64,000 nt of DNA from positions 31,227,501 through 31,291,500 of the forward strand of contig NC_090997.1 of assembly GCF_041146395.1 (NCBI RefSeq). Direction: 5' to 3'. The notes under the pieces were generated by a model, which worked only from the letters and a program-made list of their open reading frames with translations, did not search any database and was not told the DNA's origin. The DNA is from Eulemur rufifrons. Lineage: Eukaryota; Chordata; Mammalia; Primates; Lemuridae. This document shows, piece after piece, positions 11,011-23,131 of the stretch. The stretch's first letter is position 1, and each line of letters begins with the position of its first letter. Position numbers and translations under genes: made by a program.

Positions 11011-12729
11011 GGCCATGTGCTTTATATCCATGAAGATAAAAAGATTAATTTCTAGGTGAAATTTATGCAAAATATAAATTTAATTTTACTTGAAATGGAA
11101 TAGAGGTTGTAATTGATAATTTGCCTCCAAAATGTGAGGCTTTTAAAATGAATTCCTTTTTCTGCTGTAATAAAAAAGGTTACAATTCCTTGCTTGAACA
11201 TTTCACAGAAGGATTGCCGTGCACAATAGGACCCTGAATTTATTTTGAGATACATTTTAAATGGTGCTTCATGTTTACATATTTCAAAAATTCCAGAAAA
11301 TAAATGGTGTTTGTAAAACAGTATCATAAAGGAATACTTCACAAGAGTTAATTATTTGTACCATAAAAGGTAAAATAAAATCTCATTGCCAGTGGAAGAA
11401 AACCTATACTTCTCAATCAGACTGCTAGCAATGCTCGATAATTTGAGCACAACATGTAAGCATGATTGCATATAAAACAGTGCACAGAAACATGTAGCTC
11501 CACCTGCTCGGATATTCAAAAGTCATTTCATGGTTATTATATTCTAAGATAAATTTTCTTGGACATGTCTGGTCATGCATGCATTAGTCATGCCTCTCAG
11601 CCAAAATAAACTGCACCTCAATACAAAATGGAAAGCCAAAGCCCACAGTAGGTCCGTTTCTCATTTTGTTCTTTTTCAAATCCTAGTGTTTTTACTTCCT
11701 CCTTCCTCTAGGTCCTCTCTCTCTCTCTCACTCACTCTTTTAATTAATATTGGAATTTCTCTAAGAAAAATTTCTAACTATATATTTCTAATTATACATT
11801 TTAAAACGAAGTATATATACACATACACACACGCATGCATATGTATACACACACTCTTTAATTGTTAATATTTAATCACATACCCCTCCTTCTGGGGGCT
11901 TTGGTCTCACTGTCAGAATTGCTAAATAGGAAGGTACAAACAGCCAGTGATGGCTCCCTTGTCAATCTCAGTGGGCATGAGCAGTCGCTGGAGCTTGCAG
12001 TATCAGTTGCTAGGCAACCTGTTCATCTGCTGAGCCTGATATTTCAATTCGGCAGCAGTAAAGGTCTGTTATGTTATGGCCTTTCAGAGCTACCTTCATT
12101 ACATAATATCTACCATTATAATAAAGGAGTGCCAAATGTTTAGGGGTGTGAGGGTAGCAAGGAGAATCAGTGCAGCTGTACCACTGAGATAATGTCAAAG
12201 TAGGCTTTCTGCATATAAAAACGTATAGAATGATGACATATTTAACACTTGCTCCTTCCTGACAGAGCACTGAAAAAGCATCCTGCTAGGCTATTTACTT
12301 GATTATATCAAATCAAGTCTTGTTACCATTCTAGAAAAGTTTATAGCTGCCAGTATAATGAAGGTAAAATAGCAATGGCCTAGAGAAATAAGAATATTAA
12401 TGCTCTGGATATAATAAATGAGACTGGTATATCTGGCCAAGTGTTTGTCCAAAGGACAATTTGTGAGAACAGACTTTTGTGGAATACATTTAAAGTCCGA
12501 AAATCAGCAGCTCTGTGACTATTTGAGGTGGCCAATCTTGCTAAAACATTTTCCTAAATAAATGTCTGAGATTCCATGACATTCATTGGAAATGATTTGA
12601 AATAGTCCACTCTTTACCCTTGAGTTTATTTTAGAAGCAGCAAATAATCATTGTAACAAGATGACTCAAATTACAATTTTGCTCATTTATCCAATTTGTG
12701 TCCAATTTATAAAATAGAAGTAGCCCTAG
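11011..12729. other. unassigned sequence, includes a compositionally balanced unique block
   Basis: No coding gene. The interval 11880-12200 is less AT-rich than its surroundings, matches no repeat I know and holds the RFX-type palindrome at 12006. It could be conserved non-coding DNA, which is inference only. Confidence 0.3.
12006..12018 (-). promoter_or_regulatory. candidate RFX (X-box) binding site
   Basis: GTTGCTAGGCAAC, which on the minus strand reads GTTGCCTAGCAAC: two RFX half-sites GTTGC and GCAAC in opposite orientation around a 3-bp centre. This fits the known X-box pattern bound by RFX dimers. Only motif match and context support it, and a chance palindrome cannot be excluded. Confidence 0.4.
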
Positions 12730-13075
12730 TTCATTCGCGTTACTATAACAAAAACACCATGCACTGGGTAGCTTATAAAGAACAGAAATTTATTTCTTAT
12801 AGTTCTAGAGCCTTGGAAGTCCAAATCAAGGTGCCAGCAGATTTGGAGTCTGAGGAGGACCCACCCATGGTGCCTTCTATGTGTCCTCATTCGGTGGAAG
12901 AAGTGAACAAACTACCTCAGACCTCTTTGATAGGGGCACTAATACCATTCATGAAGGCTCTGCCCTAATGACCTAATTATAATATCTCCCAAATGCTCCA
13001 CCTCCAAAACCACCACACAGGAGATTAGGTGTCGACATATGCATTTGGGAGGACACAAACATTCAGACCATACCA
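12730..13075 (-). mobile_element. MLT1-type MaLR LTR
   Basis: Nearly full antisense LTR: GTTACTATAACAAAAACACC, AACAGAAATTTATTTCTTAT, AAGGTGCCAGCAGATTTGGA, TTCATGAAGGCTCTGCCCTA, and GGAGGACACAAACATTCAGA at the end. The 90-codon open frame across it is fortuitous. Confidence 0.9.
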
Positions 13076-13109
13076 GAAGTGCACTAATTACTATATAGTC
13101 TTATATTTA

Positions 13110-13490
13110 GTAACCAAAACAAGCAAACAAACAAACAAAACCAAAGTGACAGTGCCTTAAACAGTACAGAACATTATTTTTCTCCCACCTAACAGTTTAA
13201 AAGTTTAAAAAGTCCAGGGTCAATATAGTCCCTTCCATTTTTCACATTACCATCTTCAACTTGCAGTTTCTCTCTCATGGTCTAAGATGACCATTGCAAC
13301 TGCATTCTAGACAGTTAGAAGGCTAAAGCAAAGTGTATCCACATTCCTTCCCTTCCAGAGAATAGCTGGTAGATTCACTTATTACTTCTGCTCACATCCC
13401 ACTAGACAGAACTTGGTCACACCTAACTGCGAGGGAAACTGGGAAATGAGATGCCCTTTGGGAGGGCATAATATTCTGTCCGGCTAAAAC
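13110..13490. mobile_element. probable ancient interspersed repeat, family not named
   Basis: TTGGTCACACCTAACTGCGA followed by GGGAAACTGGGAAATGAGAT is text I know from a common old mammalian repeat, and the preceding 'atcatggtctaagatgacc' style blocks fit. I cannot give the family. A (CAAA)n stretch occurs at 13121-13141. Confidence 0.4.
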
Positions 13491-13769
13491 CCCAGGTAGC
13501 TCTTACTAAAGGAAAAGTGGAAGAGTAGATACTGGGGAACAACTAGCTGTCTCTATCATAAGAAAAAACAAAAGCATAGTGTTGTAGAGAAGTAATAAAA
13601 TTATCTTAAACTGTGCAAATCAAATTCCCTTTGTGAGTTGTAATAACACCCCAGGAATGGAATGGGGATAGAAAAGATATCTAAAAGCATTGAGTTCACT
13701 CCTCTACCTCACCTCTTTCAGAAATGGTCCAGGACCCTGAAGACAATGAACAATGAACAATGAAACTGG

Positions 13770-13925
13770 AGATCAAAAGGCAATTTGGGGTGACAGATAT
13801 GTTTACTCTCTTGATTATGGTGATGACATACATAGGTCAAACCTTAACCAATTGTACATTTTAAAGACGTGTGATTTAATGTATGCCAATTATCCCACAA
13901 ATAACTTGTTAAAAAAAAACAAGAA
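13770..13925 (+). mobile_element. ancient L1 (L1M) 3' end
   Basis: GGGGTGACAGATATGTTTAC, TTGATTATGGTGATGACATA and CCAATTGTACATTTTAAAGA follow the order of the old L1M terminal sequence, ending in an A-run at 13911-13919. Confidence 0.7.
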
Positions 13926-14544
13926 CATAGAATGTGAACAAAACTGCATTTAAATAAATGTCATGGCTTTCCCTAGGGAAATAGCTGCCAAGAGTGTTAA
14001 ATTCAAGGAATTCAAGGTGATGCTGTCATCAATAAAGTTCTCTAGTGAAGCAGAAAAACCACAAATGTGACCTTTTGCTATGACAACAGTAGAAAGTCTA
14101 TGGCAAGAACCAGCAGGAGGACTTCAGCTGGAAATGGATCACTGAGAACGTCTGAGAAAAACCACATTTATTTATAAATGTTTTGTTCATGATCTCTCAG
14201 TCATTGACATAAGAACCTATTGTATTCAGATCAGAGTCAAGGTAATTGTGATGAAGTATAGGAAGAACAATCCTTCTGGGAAAAAAAAACAGAAACAAAA
14301 ACATGAGAATGCGCTTTCCTTCGGAACAGGAGTCTGAACCTCCAGACAGCAGACAATTGGCAAAAACAAGAGGGAAGCAAATGTGCTTTATTTTTTATTA
14401 AGACAAATCGTAGAAGAAGGAAAAGCAGGGGGAGGGAAACCTTTCTGTTTGCAGTGACTCTCATTGAGAAGGTCTGTTTATAAAGGGTTGCAAAATCACG
14501 GACCCCTTTGCCTATCATGGACACTTTTAATTTCAATCACTCAT

Positions 14545-14700
14545 TCATTCTCATCTTTAAAGACTTGAATTTATTCATTCACTCAAACTTTTCTTGAATA
14601 CCTGATTTTTATGTGCCAAACATTTTGCGAAGTGCTGGGATGAAAAAGTAAATAAATTCAACACCAAAGAAGCTCACAAAAAGTGACAGGTGAAAATCAA
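14545..14700 (+). mobile_element. ancient LINE 3'-region fragment (L1M-like)
   Basis: ATTCATTCACTCAAACTTTT, then TATGTGCCAAACATTTTGCG and AGAAGCTCACAAAAAGTGAC, the same common module as at 2640. Confidence 0.5.
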
Positions 14701-16790
14701 ACCTCTTCAGATCGGTTTACCCATTTGTTTCAGAATTTTTACTATTCCCTTGCATAAATATATGTGTTACATATTTTAAGCAAGCCCAGAAGAGACAGGT
14801 GGTAGAAAAGTGGCCAAAGATTGTTTTCTGTCCCAGAACACAGAATTCCTTTCTTTGTGCACATCATCGGGAGTTATTTTTTATCTGTACTTTAGAATGC
14901 CAAATTGGGTGGGCTTGGCCTCTGCAGATCCTTGGCTTCTTCTCTTTCCATGATATGGTAATATAAATAGAAGAAGACAGATTGAAGAGTAGTGAGGCAT
15001 GCATACATTTCAGAAGCAAAATAAAATAAAAGCTAAAAACCTTTCTCTTAGAACCAGGAGCATAGTGAGATTTTATGTTAAAGAATTGTTCATAAACTAA
15101 AAAGGGCAAAAACTTTTACTTTACATTTCACATCATTGTTTTCCGTGTTGCTTTATCTTTCATCTTAGATCAATAAATGGATGTGAAATATGATTTACTG
15201 TATCAGGTGACTTGTCCATAACAGCACAACATCTTTTCTAACATAAATTTATCTTTTTTTTTTTTTCCAGAGGGGCTAAGAAAGTTGTCATCAGGGAAGG
15301 GCATAAGCTCAGGGCTGATATTCTTTGCTTCTTAGTCAAGTGTCACACTTTGGATCCATTACATTTGGATGAAAGATGAATGTGTGGGCTTGTGAAATGT
15401 GGTAGAGGCGAGCTGAATACAAGGAGAACGTCTAAATGGCAATGGTGACTACACTGTAGGTGAAAATAGTCTTACGTCATTCCAGTCAATCCATAACAAG
15501 CCCAAGATTTCATAATGTTAATTAAATTAATTTATGTAAAAAGGGTGATTCATAATTTTAATTTTGTATATCCCCTTACCCTTGGCACATTTTTTATGTC
15601 ATCAAAAATTTTCCAAACTCCTATAAAACATCATCTACTTGGTGCTTTATAATGCCTTTGTAACCTCTTGATTGGATATTTTATTTTCATTTTAATTCTG
15701 CCATTGAATCAATAGTACATATTAAAATAGCTTAGTTTTGCACAGCATATTCACCATGGGCTGAAGAAAACTCTCACACCCCAACAGCACTTTTCTGATT
15801 AAGTAAAGCAATTGAATTATAGATTAAAGTAGCCTCTGTGCTTCTGCAAGCAGAGATGAAAATTTGATGTTCATAGGTTCTACCTTCTGTCCCTCACTCA
15901 CATAACTGAAAATATGACCGAGTGTGCCCAGCGCTCTCCAAATTATCAATACTGCCATGAGAAATTTGAGCACATTTGAGGTGTGTTTGTAAACATATCT
16001 TTCAAAGGTAAAACAACTCACACCATCTATCAAAGCCTCATCTTTACTACCTAAATACAAAATTCAAGCAAGTTAACTCTAAAGGGAAACTAATAGCACA
16101 AGACTCCAAAGTAGTGCTGATGCCACCATTTATAATTTTTCTAAAATATGATAATGATTATCTTAATTTGAAACAAGAGCTAAATCCTCCCTCTTCCCTT
16201 GATCTATGGTTGTTATTCCAAAACACAGCTGTGGATTCATAAAAGAAAAAATAATGCCTGCGGTTGCTATTTTGCAAGTGCTATAATCTTGATTGTGTTT
16301 TATATTGATTAACATGGAGTCTTTCTCCACAAAACGACAGGTTTTCACATGTTTTGGAACCTATGTGAAATATTACTGTGGGGCAAACCTAGGGTAAGCA
16401 GTGAGGGTGGACGTCTTCCCATCCCTATGTCAGGCTTTCTTGGGAACTAATCTCAGTCAAGGGTTTATCTGCATTTTAATAGGGGACTCAACTCTCAAAG
16501 AAAATCTTTCATTTTAAAAAAAACTAAAATGATAGATTACGGTTGATATTTTAGGAACCTTTGCTAGATACCTCAAATCACAGAGACACTTATTTATAAT
16601 AATTTCTAATGCATAGAAGAAAACGTGTTAACTGAAATTGTATATGCCTATAGGAAAACAGTGTGCTCAAGTAATTCCCAAGATTACAGATCATATTTTG
16701 ACAACTTCTGTGTTTGGCATTGCTAAAATCCTAAAATCCTATATGTTAACAACCCACCTAGATTGCTAAAAAAAATTGTTTTGTTTTGTT
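14701..16790. other. no recognised feature
   Basis: About 2 kb of AT-rich, apparently unique sequence. No supportable exon, RNA gene or transposon. Confidence 0.35.
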
Positions 16791-16800
16791 TTTTTAAGGG

Positions 16801-17126
16801 TTTTTTTTTTTTTTTTTTGACAGAGTTTCACTCTGTTGCCTGGGCTAGAGTGCCCTGGTGTCAGTCTAGCTCACAGGAACCTCAAACTCCTGGGCTCAAG
16901 TGATCCTCCTGCCTCAGCCTCCCGGGTAGCTGGGACTACAGGCATGCGCCACCATGCCCGGCTAATTTTTTCTATTTTTAGTTGTTTGGCTAATTTCTTT
17001 CTATTTTCAGTAGAGACAGGGTCTCACTCTTGCTCAGGCTGGTCTAGAACTCCTGAGCTCAAGCAATCCACCTGCCTCGGTCTCCCAGAGTTCTAGGATT
17101 ACAGGCGTGAGCCACCACGCCCAGCC
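16801..17126 (-). mobile_element. Alu SINE, lemur type
   Basis: The T-run at 16801-16818 (tail) is followed by GACAGAGTTTCACTCTGTTG, and the element closes with GGCGTGAGCCACCACGCCCA at 17105-17124. The lemur-specific A/T-rich linker is present around 16975-17005. A degenerate flank pair (CTAAAAAAAATTGTTT at about 16767 and CTAAAGACATTGTTTA from 17126) may be the target-site duplication. It is older than the Alu at 41603. Confidence 0.9.
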
Positions 17127-18504
17127 TAAAGACATTGTTTATTCAACAGGTAACCATGATTTAATAAGCTGTACAAGGTATTGGGACTTTAACAGAACAC
17201 AAACAGATATGGTCTTCCAGGGCATTCTAGGAACTGTCCAAAGGCCAGTGGGCGAGGAACATAGATTTCCTGTGGAAAAGTGGCCAGAAAAAATGCCTGA
17301 TCAAGCAGGCCACAAGGAAATAGACGTTAATTCATCAAATGAAATACAGTTGATAATTACTGAACAGTTACCCCAGATAAGGCAAGCTTATCCCTCATCT
17401 CCCTCACTCTCTCCCTGCCCTCAAATTTTTACATATAAATATACATATTTTAAATCACATAACAGATGTTTCTTAAAGCTCAGAGTGCGTCTTATTCAAT
17501 GGCAGTGCTATTGTAACTCAAAATCAAAAGAAATAAGAATAAATAAGAACACATTGAGAGCCATCAACCTATTGCACCAACATTTGCCAAGCAAGACGAT
17601 TATAACATTTCATTATGGGGGCTAGCAAAGGTGTCACCTGTGAAACAGCACATACTATATCATGATGATTAGAAATTGAGAGGCCTGTATAAGTCATCTC
17701 ATCTTGCCCCACTCATCCATGGTAGAAGCCTTGGGAATTTCGAAACGTTGCTTATTTACCCAGCAGGGGCGCTGTAGGGAGTCCTCACATAATTTGCTCT
17801 TAACTTACAGGCCTCAAGGACAAGGAATTCAGACATGTCCTTTAACATTCTTTGAAGTTGATAAAGCAAAAACGATTGCTCTTTTTTTGGAGAGAATATC
17901 TCCTTCCTTGTAGAACTGGGGACGAAGCTGTCAAAATATCAAGGGTTCCCTGCTGACAGTTTTTGTCTAGCTCTACGAACTGGGGAAGTTAAAATCGGAG
18001 CCTCTTTTTTTATCTCCAGAGTCAGCCAAGCTTTTTCTGAAGCTCAAGGGTCTTGCCAGGTGGCACAGGATGACTGCTTAAAGACTCATACCTCCAAGCA
18101 GAGCAGCTACAGATCAGCAGAGTGAACAGACAGATACAGGATCTGGAGACAAAGGGTGGTGTGGAAGTCAGGCACCGGGGCCGCCTTTATGCTTGCCCTC
18201 CTAACAAAATTATTGCCAGTGACTTCTTTGACTTTCTAAGGTTTCCTAGTTTGGAAAAGAAATTATATAGTTCTCCTATAAATAGAAGAAAGAAGGCTAT
18301 TGACCTCACCCTGTTGAAGGCTGCTGGCCTGAATACATCTGCAAACTAGGTATTTAGGTGCAAGAGTATACCCAAAGAATCGTGCTTCCACTGTAAAATT
18401 CACTGAGTGAAGCTTGCTTTTGCATGTCCATTGTGGGCGGTGGAACTTTCTCAGTCATACAGAAATACGTTGGTCGTTTTCATAAGTATCACCTGTGAGC
18501 ATGA
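17127..18504. other. no recognised feature, relatively GC-balanced
   Basis: No repeat recognised. A 172-codon open frame (17107-17625) begins with a GTG inside the Alu and runs through low-similarity sequence; it shows no domain. The block 17700-18350 is richer in GC than its neighbours and might be conserved non-coding DNA (inference). Confidence 0.3.
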
Positions 18505-18660
18505 AGACCTGCCATATCTTGGATCCTCATACATTGCTGTCCACTAGAGAATGTGAGCTCCAGGGATTCAGGGTGTTTTGCTTATCACTGTATCTGTAAT
18601 GCCTAGAATAACACATGACGTAAGGCAAGTGCTCAGTAAATACTTCTTGAATAAATAATT
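18505..18660 (+). mobile_element. L2 LINE 3' end
   Basis: AGAGAATGTGAGCTCCAGGG, CACTGTATCTGTAATGCCTA and CAAGTGCTCAGTAAATACTT followed by CTTGAATAAATAA form the typical L2 3' terminus. Confidence 0.8.
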
Positions 18661-20479
18661 CCAGAAGTCAATGCTGTCTTTCATGACTCTTCAGGGGAAC
18701 ATGTTACATGTGAATTTATTATCAAAGGAAATTACATTTCACTTAACGTAGTTATCTCTCCTTCACTGTAACACGCAATTGTGTTGCCATTTTAACTTCA
18801 GAGAATCAAGAATCCTTTTCCTCCGATCCTCCCCTTCTTGTTGTCACTGGTTTGTTTAGAAACCACGAGACGTTCAAATAGCTAATTTACTGCAACAATG
18901 TTTTTTTTTTTAATCAGAAAAAGAAGTTGTATATAACTAAACACGAAGACCATGGCTTATCCCTTTCCCTTTGTTTAATCACTTGTTTGAATTAACACCA
19001 AGGATCTATTCCCAGAGGGGGAGAAATCTGGTAACAAAATAAAATGTGTTAGTGATGCTCATTCATTTTTATTTACTAAGACTCAGGTTTATTATCTCTA
19101 CAAATTGCAAAAGCGTGATTTTAAATACTAAATGTAAATGTGTTTCTTTAGAAAAAAATGGAAATTCAAATCAGAACATAATTTATTTAGCTAGATCTTG
19201 GTGTCTGCTTTTCCTTTCTTTTCAAAAGGAAACAAAAAGTGTAGTCCAGTCTATATGCTCTTCACTTTTCAGTGTGTCCATTCTATGCAATGGTGCTCCT
19301 CAACAAGAGACATTTTTCATTTAAAACATATTTCCAGAGTTAAAAAAATGTCTGGAAGGTCACAAAGAGATCTGGTGTAGGTCTTAGCCACACGTAAGGA
19401 TGGCTATTTGTCAAAAGTACATCTCGTGGTCAAGGTCAGAAGGGTCTGTGTCTTTCCCTTTCTCTACAACCCTTCATCCATAAACATTCTGTATCTTCCT
19501 TTCTGTGGTATGGCCCCCCAAACTGGATAGAAACGAGCAAAAGAATGTGGATAAGTCCATCAGTTTGGAATAGTTCGCCTGTGACAGAAACGCCACTTGA
19601 ACTAAGAAAGTAAGATAAACTAATGAATTCTCAGAACCTAAGGAACAGCTGAACAGCCAAACTTCAGCAAGGCCAGAAAGGCATGAAGCCTCAAGAGCAC
19701 TTGAGACCAGGGAATCCCAGTGGAAATCTCAGGACACTGTTTCCATTTCCAACACTGCTTTTCTGCATACTGGCTTCATTCTTTCTTACCACCAAGAGGT
19801 TTTCTCCACATGGCAAGAAACATGACTGCTGGGATCCCCAGCTTAGGTACAAGAGCAGGGAGAGACAGTATGTTTATTTCCATATCTGTGTGATATCTAT
19901 GTGACCTAGATATGAATCCCACAGAGTGATTATTTTCTGAGTCACATGTTCATTCCTTGGGTAAATCATTGTTGTTAAGGAAAATGGGTGACTCTGGTCA
20001 GATCTAGGTTTCTCTCTCTGTTTTTTTCTCTCTCTCTCTCATACCCCTCTACTTTTGACATTGGATAGCTCAATAAATCTGATTGATAAGGAGGGCAGAC
20101 TAGAGTGAGAATAAAGCTATAATTGGAAAAGAGTAGTCACTCATATTAGCTAAGAGAGAGGGTTGTTTGGTGTTTTGTGGATTGCACAGTGACCTTGTTT
20201 TTGTCTCACTTATCATGGTCTCAAAGTGGCCTTGTCTGATGCAGATGTTTTCTGAGACGGTTTATGTACAAAAAGAGAAAAACATGGCCTAGCTGTGATG
20301 TCAGACGAGCTTCTATATCATGACAGCCTAGCTGTGTCAGACAAGCTTGTGATAGGTGAGGTCTCACTATGAGCATCAGAGCAGTTTTTGCTGTTTTTTT
20401 TTTTCTTTCTCAAAGCTTTGATAACCAGCCAATTAGCAGAGAGTTTGAGAGTCACTAATGGTTGAGGGATAGGCAGAGT
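18661..20479. other. no recognised repeat or gene, with one short duplication
   Basis: AT-rich unique-looking DNA. A (TC)n-like tract lies at about 20011-20040 and a short imperfect direct duplication at 20287-20346. Confidence 0.3.
20287..20346 (+). repeat. imperfect direct repeat, two copies
   Basis: Copy 1 at 20287-20312 (GCCTAGCTGTGATGTCAGAC then GAGCTT) and copy 2 at 20326-20346 (GCCTAGCTGTGTCAGACAAG then CTT). Copy 2 lacks ATG and has one substitution. The starts are 39 bp apart. Confidence 0.8.
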
Positions 20480-20599
20480 TTTGAGTAACCGCTAAACAAA
20501 GGGGCATATATAAACTTAGAAAAAATTGACCTTGAAAGAAGGAGGAGAAGAATAAAGGCATGAAAATATCCATAGGCAGATGGACAGCAGCCAGCAGAA

Positions 20600-20745
20600 T
20601 AGCATTAATAAGTGCACAAGGCTCCTGAGGACGTGAGAGAGCATGAGACAAAAAACTCATATACTGATCTCCAAACTCAAGTGTATACACTAAAAATATG
20701 AATATCTGTTTATATGACAATCATATCTCAATAAAGTGTTTTTTT
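20600..20745 (+). mobile_element. ancient L1 (L1M) 3' end
   Basis: CTAAAAATATGAATATCTGT and ACAATCATATCTCAATAAAG, followed by a T-run, match the terminal sequence of old L1M elements, whose usual form is AATTATACCTCAATAAAGCT. The 5' limit is uncertain. Confidence 0.55.
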
Positions 20746-22691
20746 AAGAGAACTCACTTCTTATTCTGAGATGAAGTGAAGAATATACTTAATAACAACA
20801 GAAAATGTGAGATGCAAAAAACTTCAAAATAACATTTAGTGGATCTCAGACTCAATATGCAGTCATCTGCAAAGAATGAAGAGGGTAAGAAAGAGATTAA
20901 CAATGGAGAAAACCGGAAAGGCACCAGGACACCATAAACAATGTGTTCGTGATCATTTAAAGATGAAGAAAGGATTGCTGAATGCACTGTGGGTCCAGCT
21001 AAGATCAGGCCACACAATTTGGTGATGGAGCTGGCTGCATCCTGACTCTAAGGAATGATGATGTAGACATTATCGTGACACTATGCTGCATAATGGTGAT
21101 TCATCCGTAAGTTTAAGATTAAAAGATAATATTGATTTTCTAATTCTCCTGTTTGAAATATTGGACAAGGTTGATGCCTTTCACTGAAGCTGTACTATAT
21201 TTTAGGAATAAATTCTGCTATTTTGTTTTCATCCTAGGGCGTCAAAAACCCTACTATGCTACCATTGCTACTTTTTTTGATGCACAAGATTTTCATCTGA
21301 TTTTACAGATTTAATGAGATTCAGAGAGTTGTAGAAGTATTCAAATGTAGCAGTATCCACATTACAAATAATTTAATACTAATCCTGTCATAGCAGCCTA
21401 TATGATTGAGTGTTGTTTAATATCTTCAAACATGAGTTCTGAGCTAGGAAGAAGAAATGGATGGTTATAATAAAATGATTTGACATGGATTCATTTAATT
21501 GCCATTAAATCAGACTTCCCATAAAAATTATCTTTATCAAATTGCCACTAAGCATATGTTAACATGTAATAGGCAACATATTAAATCAAGCAGATTTTCT
21601 TCTTTGCTAGTGGCTAGAGAAATATATCAGGTCTTAAATCACACATGATTTAGTTGATTTTTTTCCACCTATAAACCAGAATATATATGTCATATATTAA
21701 TTGACATTATTCAAATCTAAAATCTAGTGTTTAAAACTAAGAATTGAGCCCAATAAAGATTTTTAAAAGTTGCTTGAATCCATAAATTCTAAGCTCTGGG
21801 TCCGATTTTGCTTTTTAAATCTCTAAATCTGATAATTGCACCTTTCTGGGTGAAAATGAAGCTTTGTAAATCTGAAAAGAATGTTTAGACTTTGAAAAGT
21901 AAGGTCTAAATTTCCTCAATAACCTAAAGAGTTTTATTAATTCAAGTTTTGAAAACTTAATCCTACATAATATCCAAGAGTATTAGTACTCTTGTAATTT
22001 TAACTGTTGAATCCTTTTTTGTGTGTGTCTCATGGGAGAGTTGTTCATTAAATAATGTAATAACATCCTAGGTGAGAAATATTACTGTGGGGGAAAGAGA
22101 AAAAACTTTGGTTCATGAAGAAAAAATATAAAAAACCACAGCTATAATTTAAAATCTGTTCTCATCAGAAATCTAAAAAAAAAAAAATCCCAAATGAAGA
22201 TGTAGCGTGACTAACATTTCCTAGAGAAGCCTTTAAAACCTCATTTAAAGATCATGAATTTGTTTTATTTCATATGAATCTGAGGGCACAACCAAAGAAA
22301 AGGATTAACAGTATCTTTCATCCTGACCTAGCCTCTGAATAAAAATAGTTTTACCCTACTGTCAGCATCTATGGCAATGTAGTAAATTTAAAACTGTTGT
22401 GACCTTTCCATGCAGTTCTCTTCCTTAAAATTCTAACTTACTTTAATTTTAGTTCGGTGTTAATTTAAGCTAACCAGATTAAATTCATTGGCATCTGAGA
22501 GGGGTAATTTTAATTAACTGTTCCAAGGAATGGAACTATTGCTGTGTGGAGATTTCTGCATGTGTCACTGGGGTCATTGTCTCATTGCACAGTAGTCAGA
22601 GATGTAGGAGTAATTGTCCTGCTTTTGGAGCAATAGTTTAAAAAATTACTCACATTGGTTGAATAGAATACTGCCTTAAGGGGCACAGATG
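20746..22691. other. no recognised feature
   Basis: About 1.9 kb of AT-rich sequence without supportable repeats or genes. Confidence 0.35.
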
Positions 22692-22732
22692 TGTCAAATG
22701 AAAAACAAATGCAGACTTAGGTAAGGAGAGAC

Positions 22733-22738
22733 TTTATT
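22733..22738 (-). terminator. polyadenylation signal of the solo LTR
   Basis: AATAAA on the minus strand, about 75 bp after the expected start site, marking the R region. It would end transcripts that begin in an upstream partner and not those of this LTR itself. Confidence 0.6.
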
Positions 22739-22834
22739 TGAAAGGAATATTGCAAGGGGGGAAAAGAGACTATTGTGACAGGATGTTCTTCCTATAACCC
22801 CTGAAGCATCTCTATATAGGCAGAAAGGAACTTT

Positions 22835-22844
22835 CTTTTATAGG
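22835..22844 (-). promoter_or_regulatory. TATA box of the solo LTR
   Basis: CCTATAAAAG on the minus strand. Transcription, if any, would start about 25-30 bp further along the minus strand, near 22810, and run toward lower coordinates. Confidence 0.6.
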
Positions 22845-23131
22845 AGTAAGCAAGGCTCGAGAGAACCTAGTGTCGGAAGTGGGATGAACTCAAAGAAGAA
22901 GTGGAAAACTTTTACCCTGAGGTCAGCCTATTCTCAGGAGGGGCTATCAATAAGCAGGTGTAGGTGGACTCAGCTGAGGGTGGGTCAAAGTTCAGAGGTC
23001 TGGGGGAAGGAGAAAAGCTTAATTAAAATTTGATCAAGTCAGATTAAGAGACATTTTCTTCCAAATAATTAGCGGGAACAAAATAGTTTAGCTAATCATA
23101 AATGAGGCAAAGAATGGGAACTTCTGTAACA

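Larger units (their letters stand above)
22692..23131 (-). mobile_element. solo LTR, ERV1/gammaretrovirus-like
   Basis: Read on the minus strand, this 440-bp block starts TGTTACAGAAG and ends ATTTGACA, the TG...CA form of a retroviral LTR. In between it has a U3-like segment, a TATA box (CCTATAAAAG, at 22835-22844) and, about 105 bp further, a polyadenylation signal (AATAAA, at 22733-22738) followed by a short U5. This spacing of TATA and AATAAA is what an ERV1 R region shows. No primer binding site, gag or pol is found on either side, so it is a solo LTR left by recombination. I see no convincing 4-bp target duplication; the exact ends could be off by a few bases. Confidence 0.7.

Noticed and set aside
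17107..17625. 172-codon open frame downstream of and overlapping an Alu
   Set aside because: Begins at GTG inside the Alu, not at ATG, shows no domain, and its composition fits AT-rich non-coding DNA.
17757..17773. CTCF-like site ACCCAGCAGGGGCGCTG
   Set aside because: One G short of the core CAGGGGGCGCT spacing, so the match is broken; without ChIP or conservation it is not supportable.
22692..23131. Complete provirus at the LTR
   Set aside because: No primer binding site, gag or pol on either side and no second LTR in the window.
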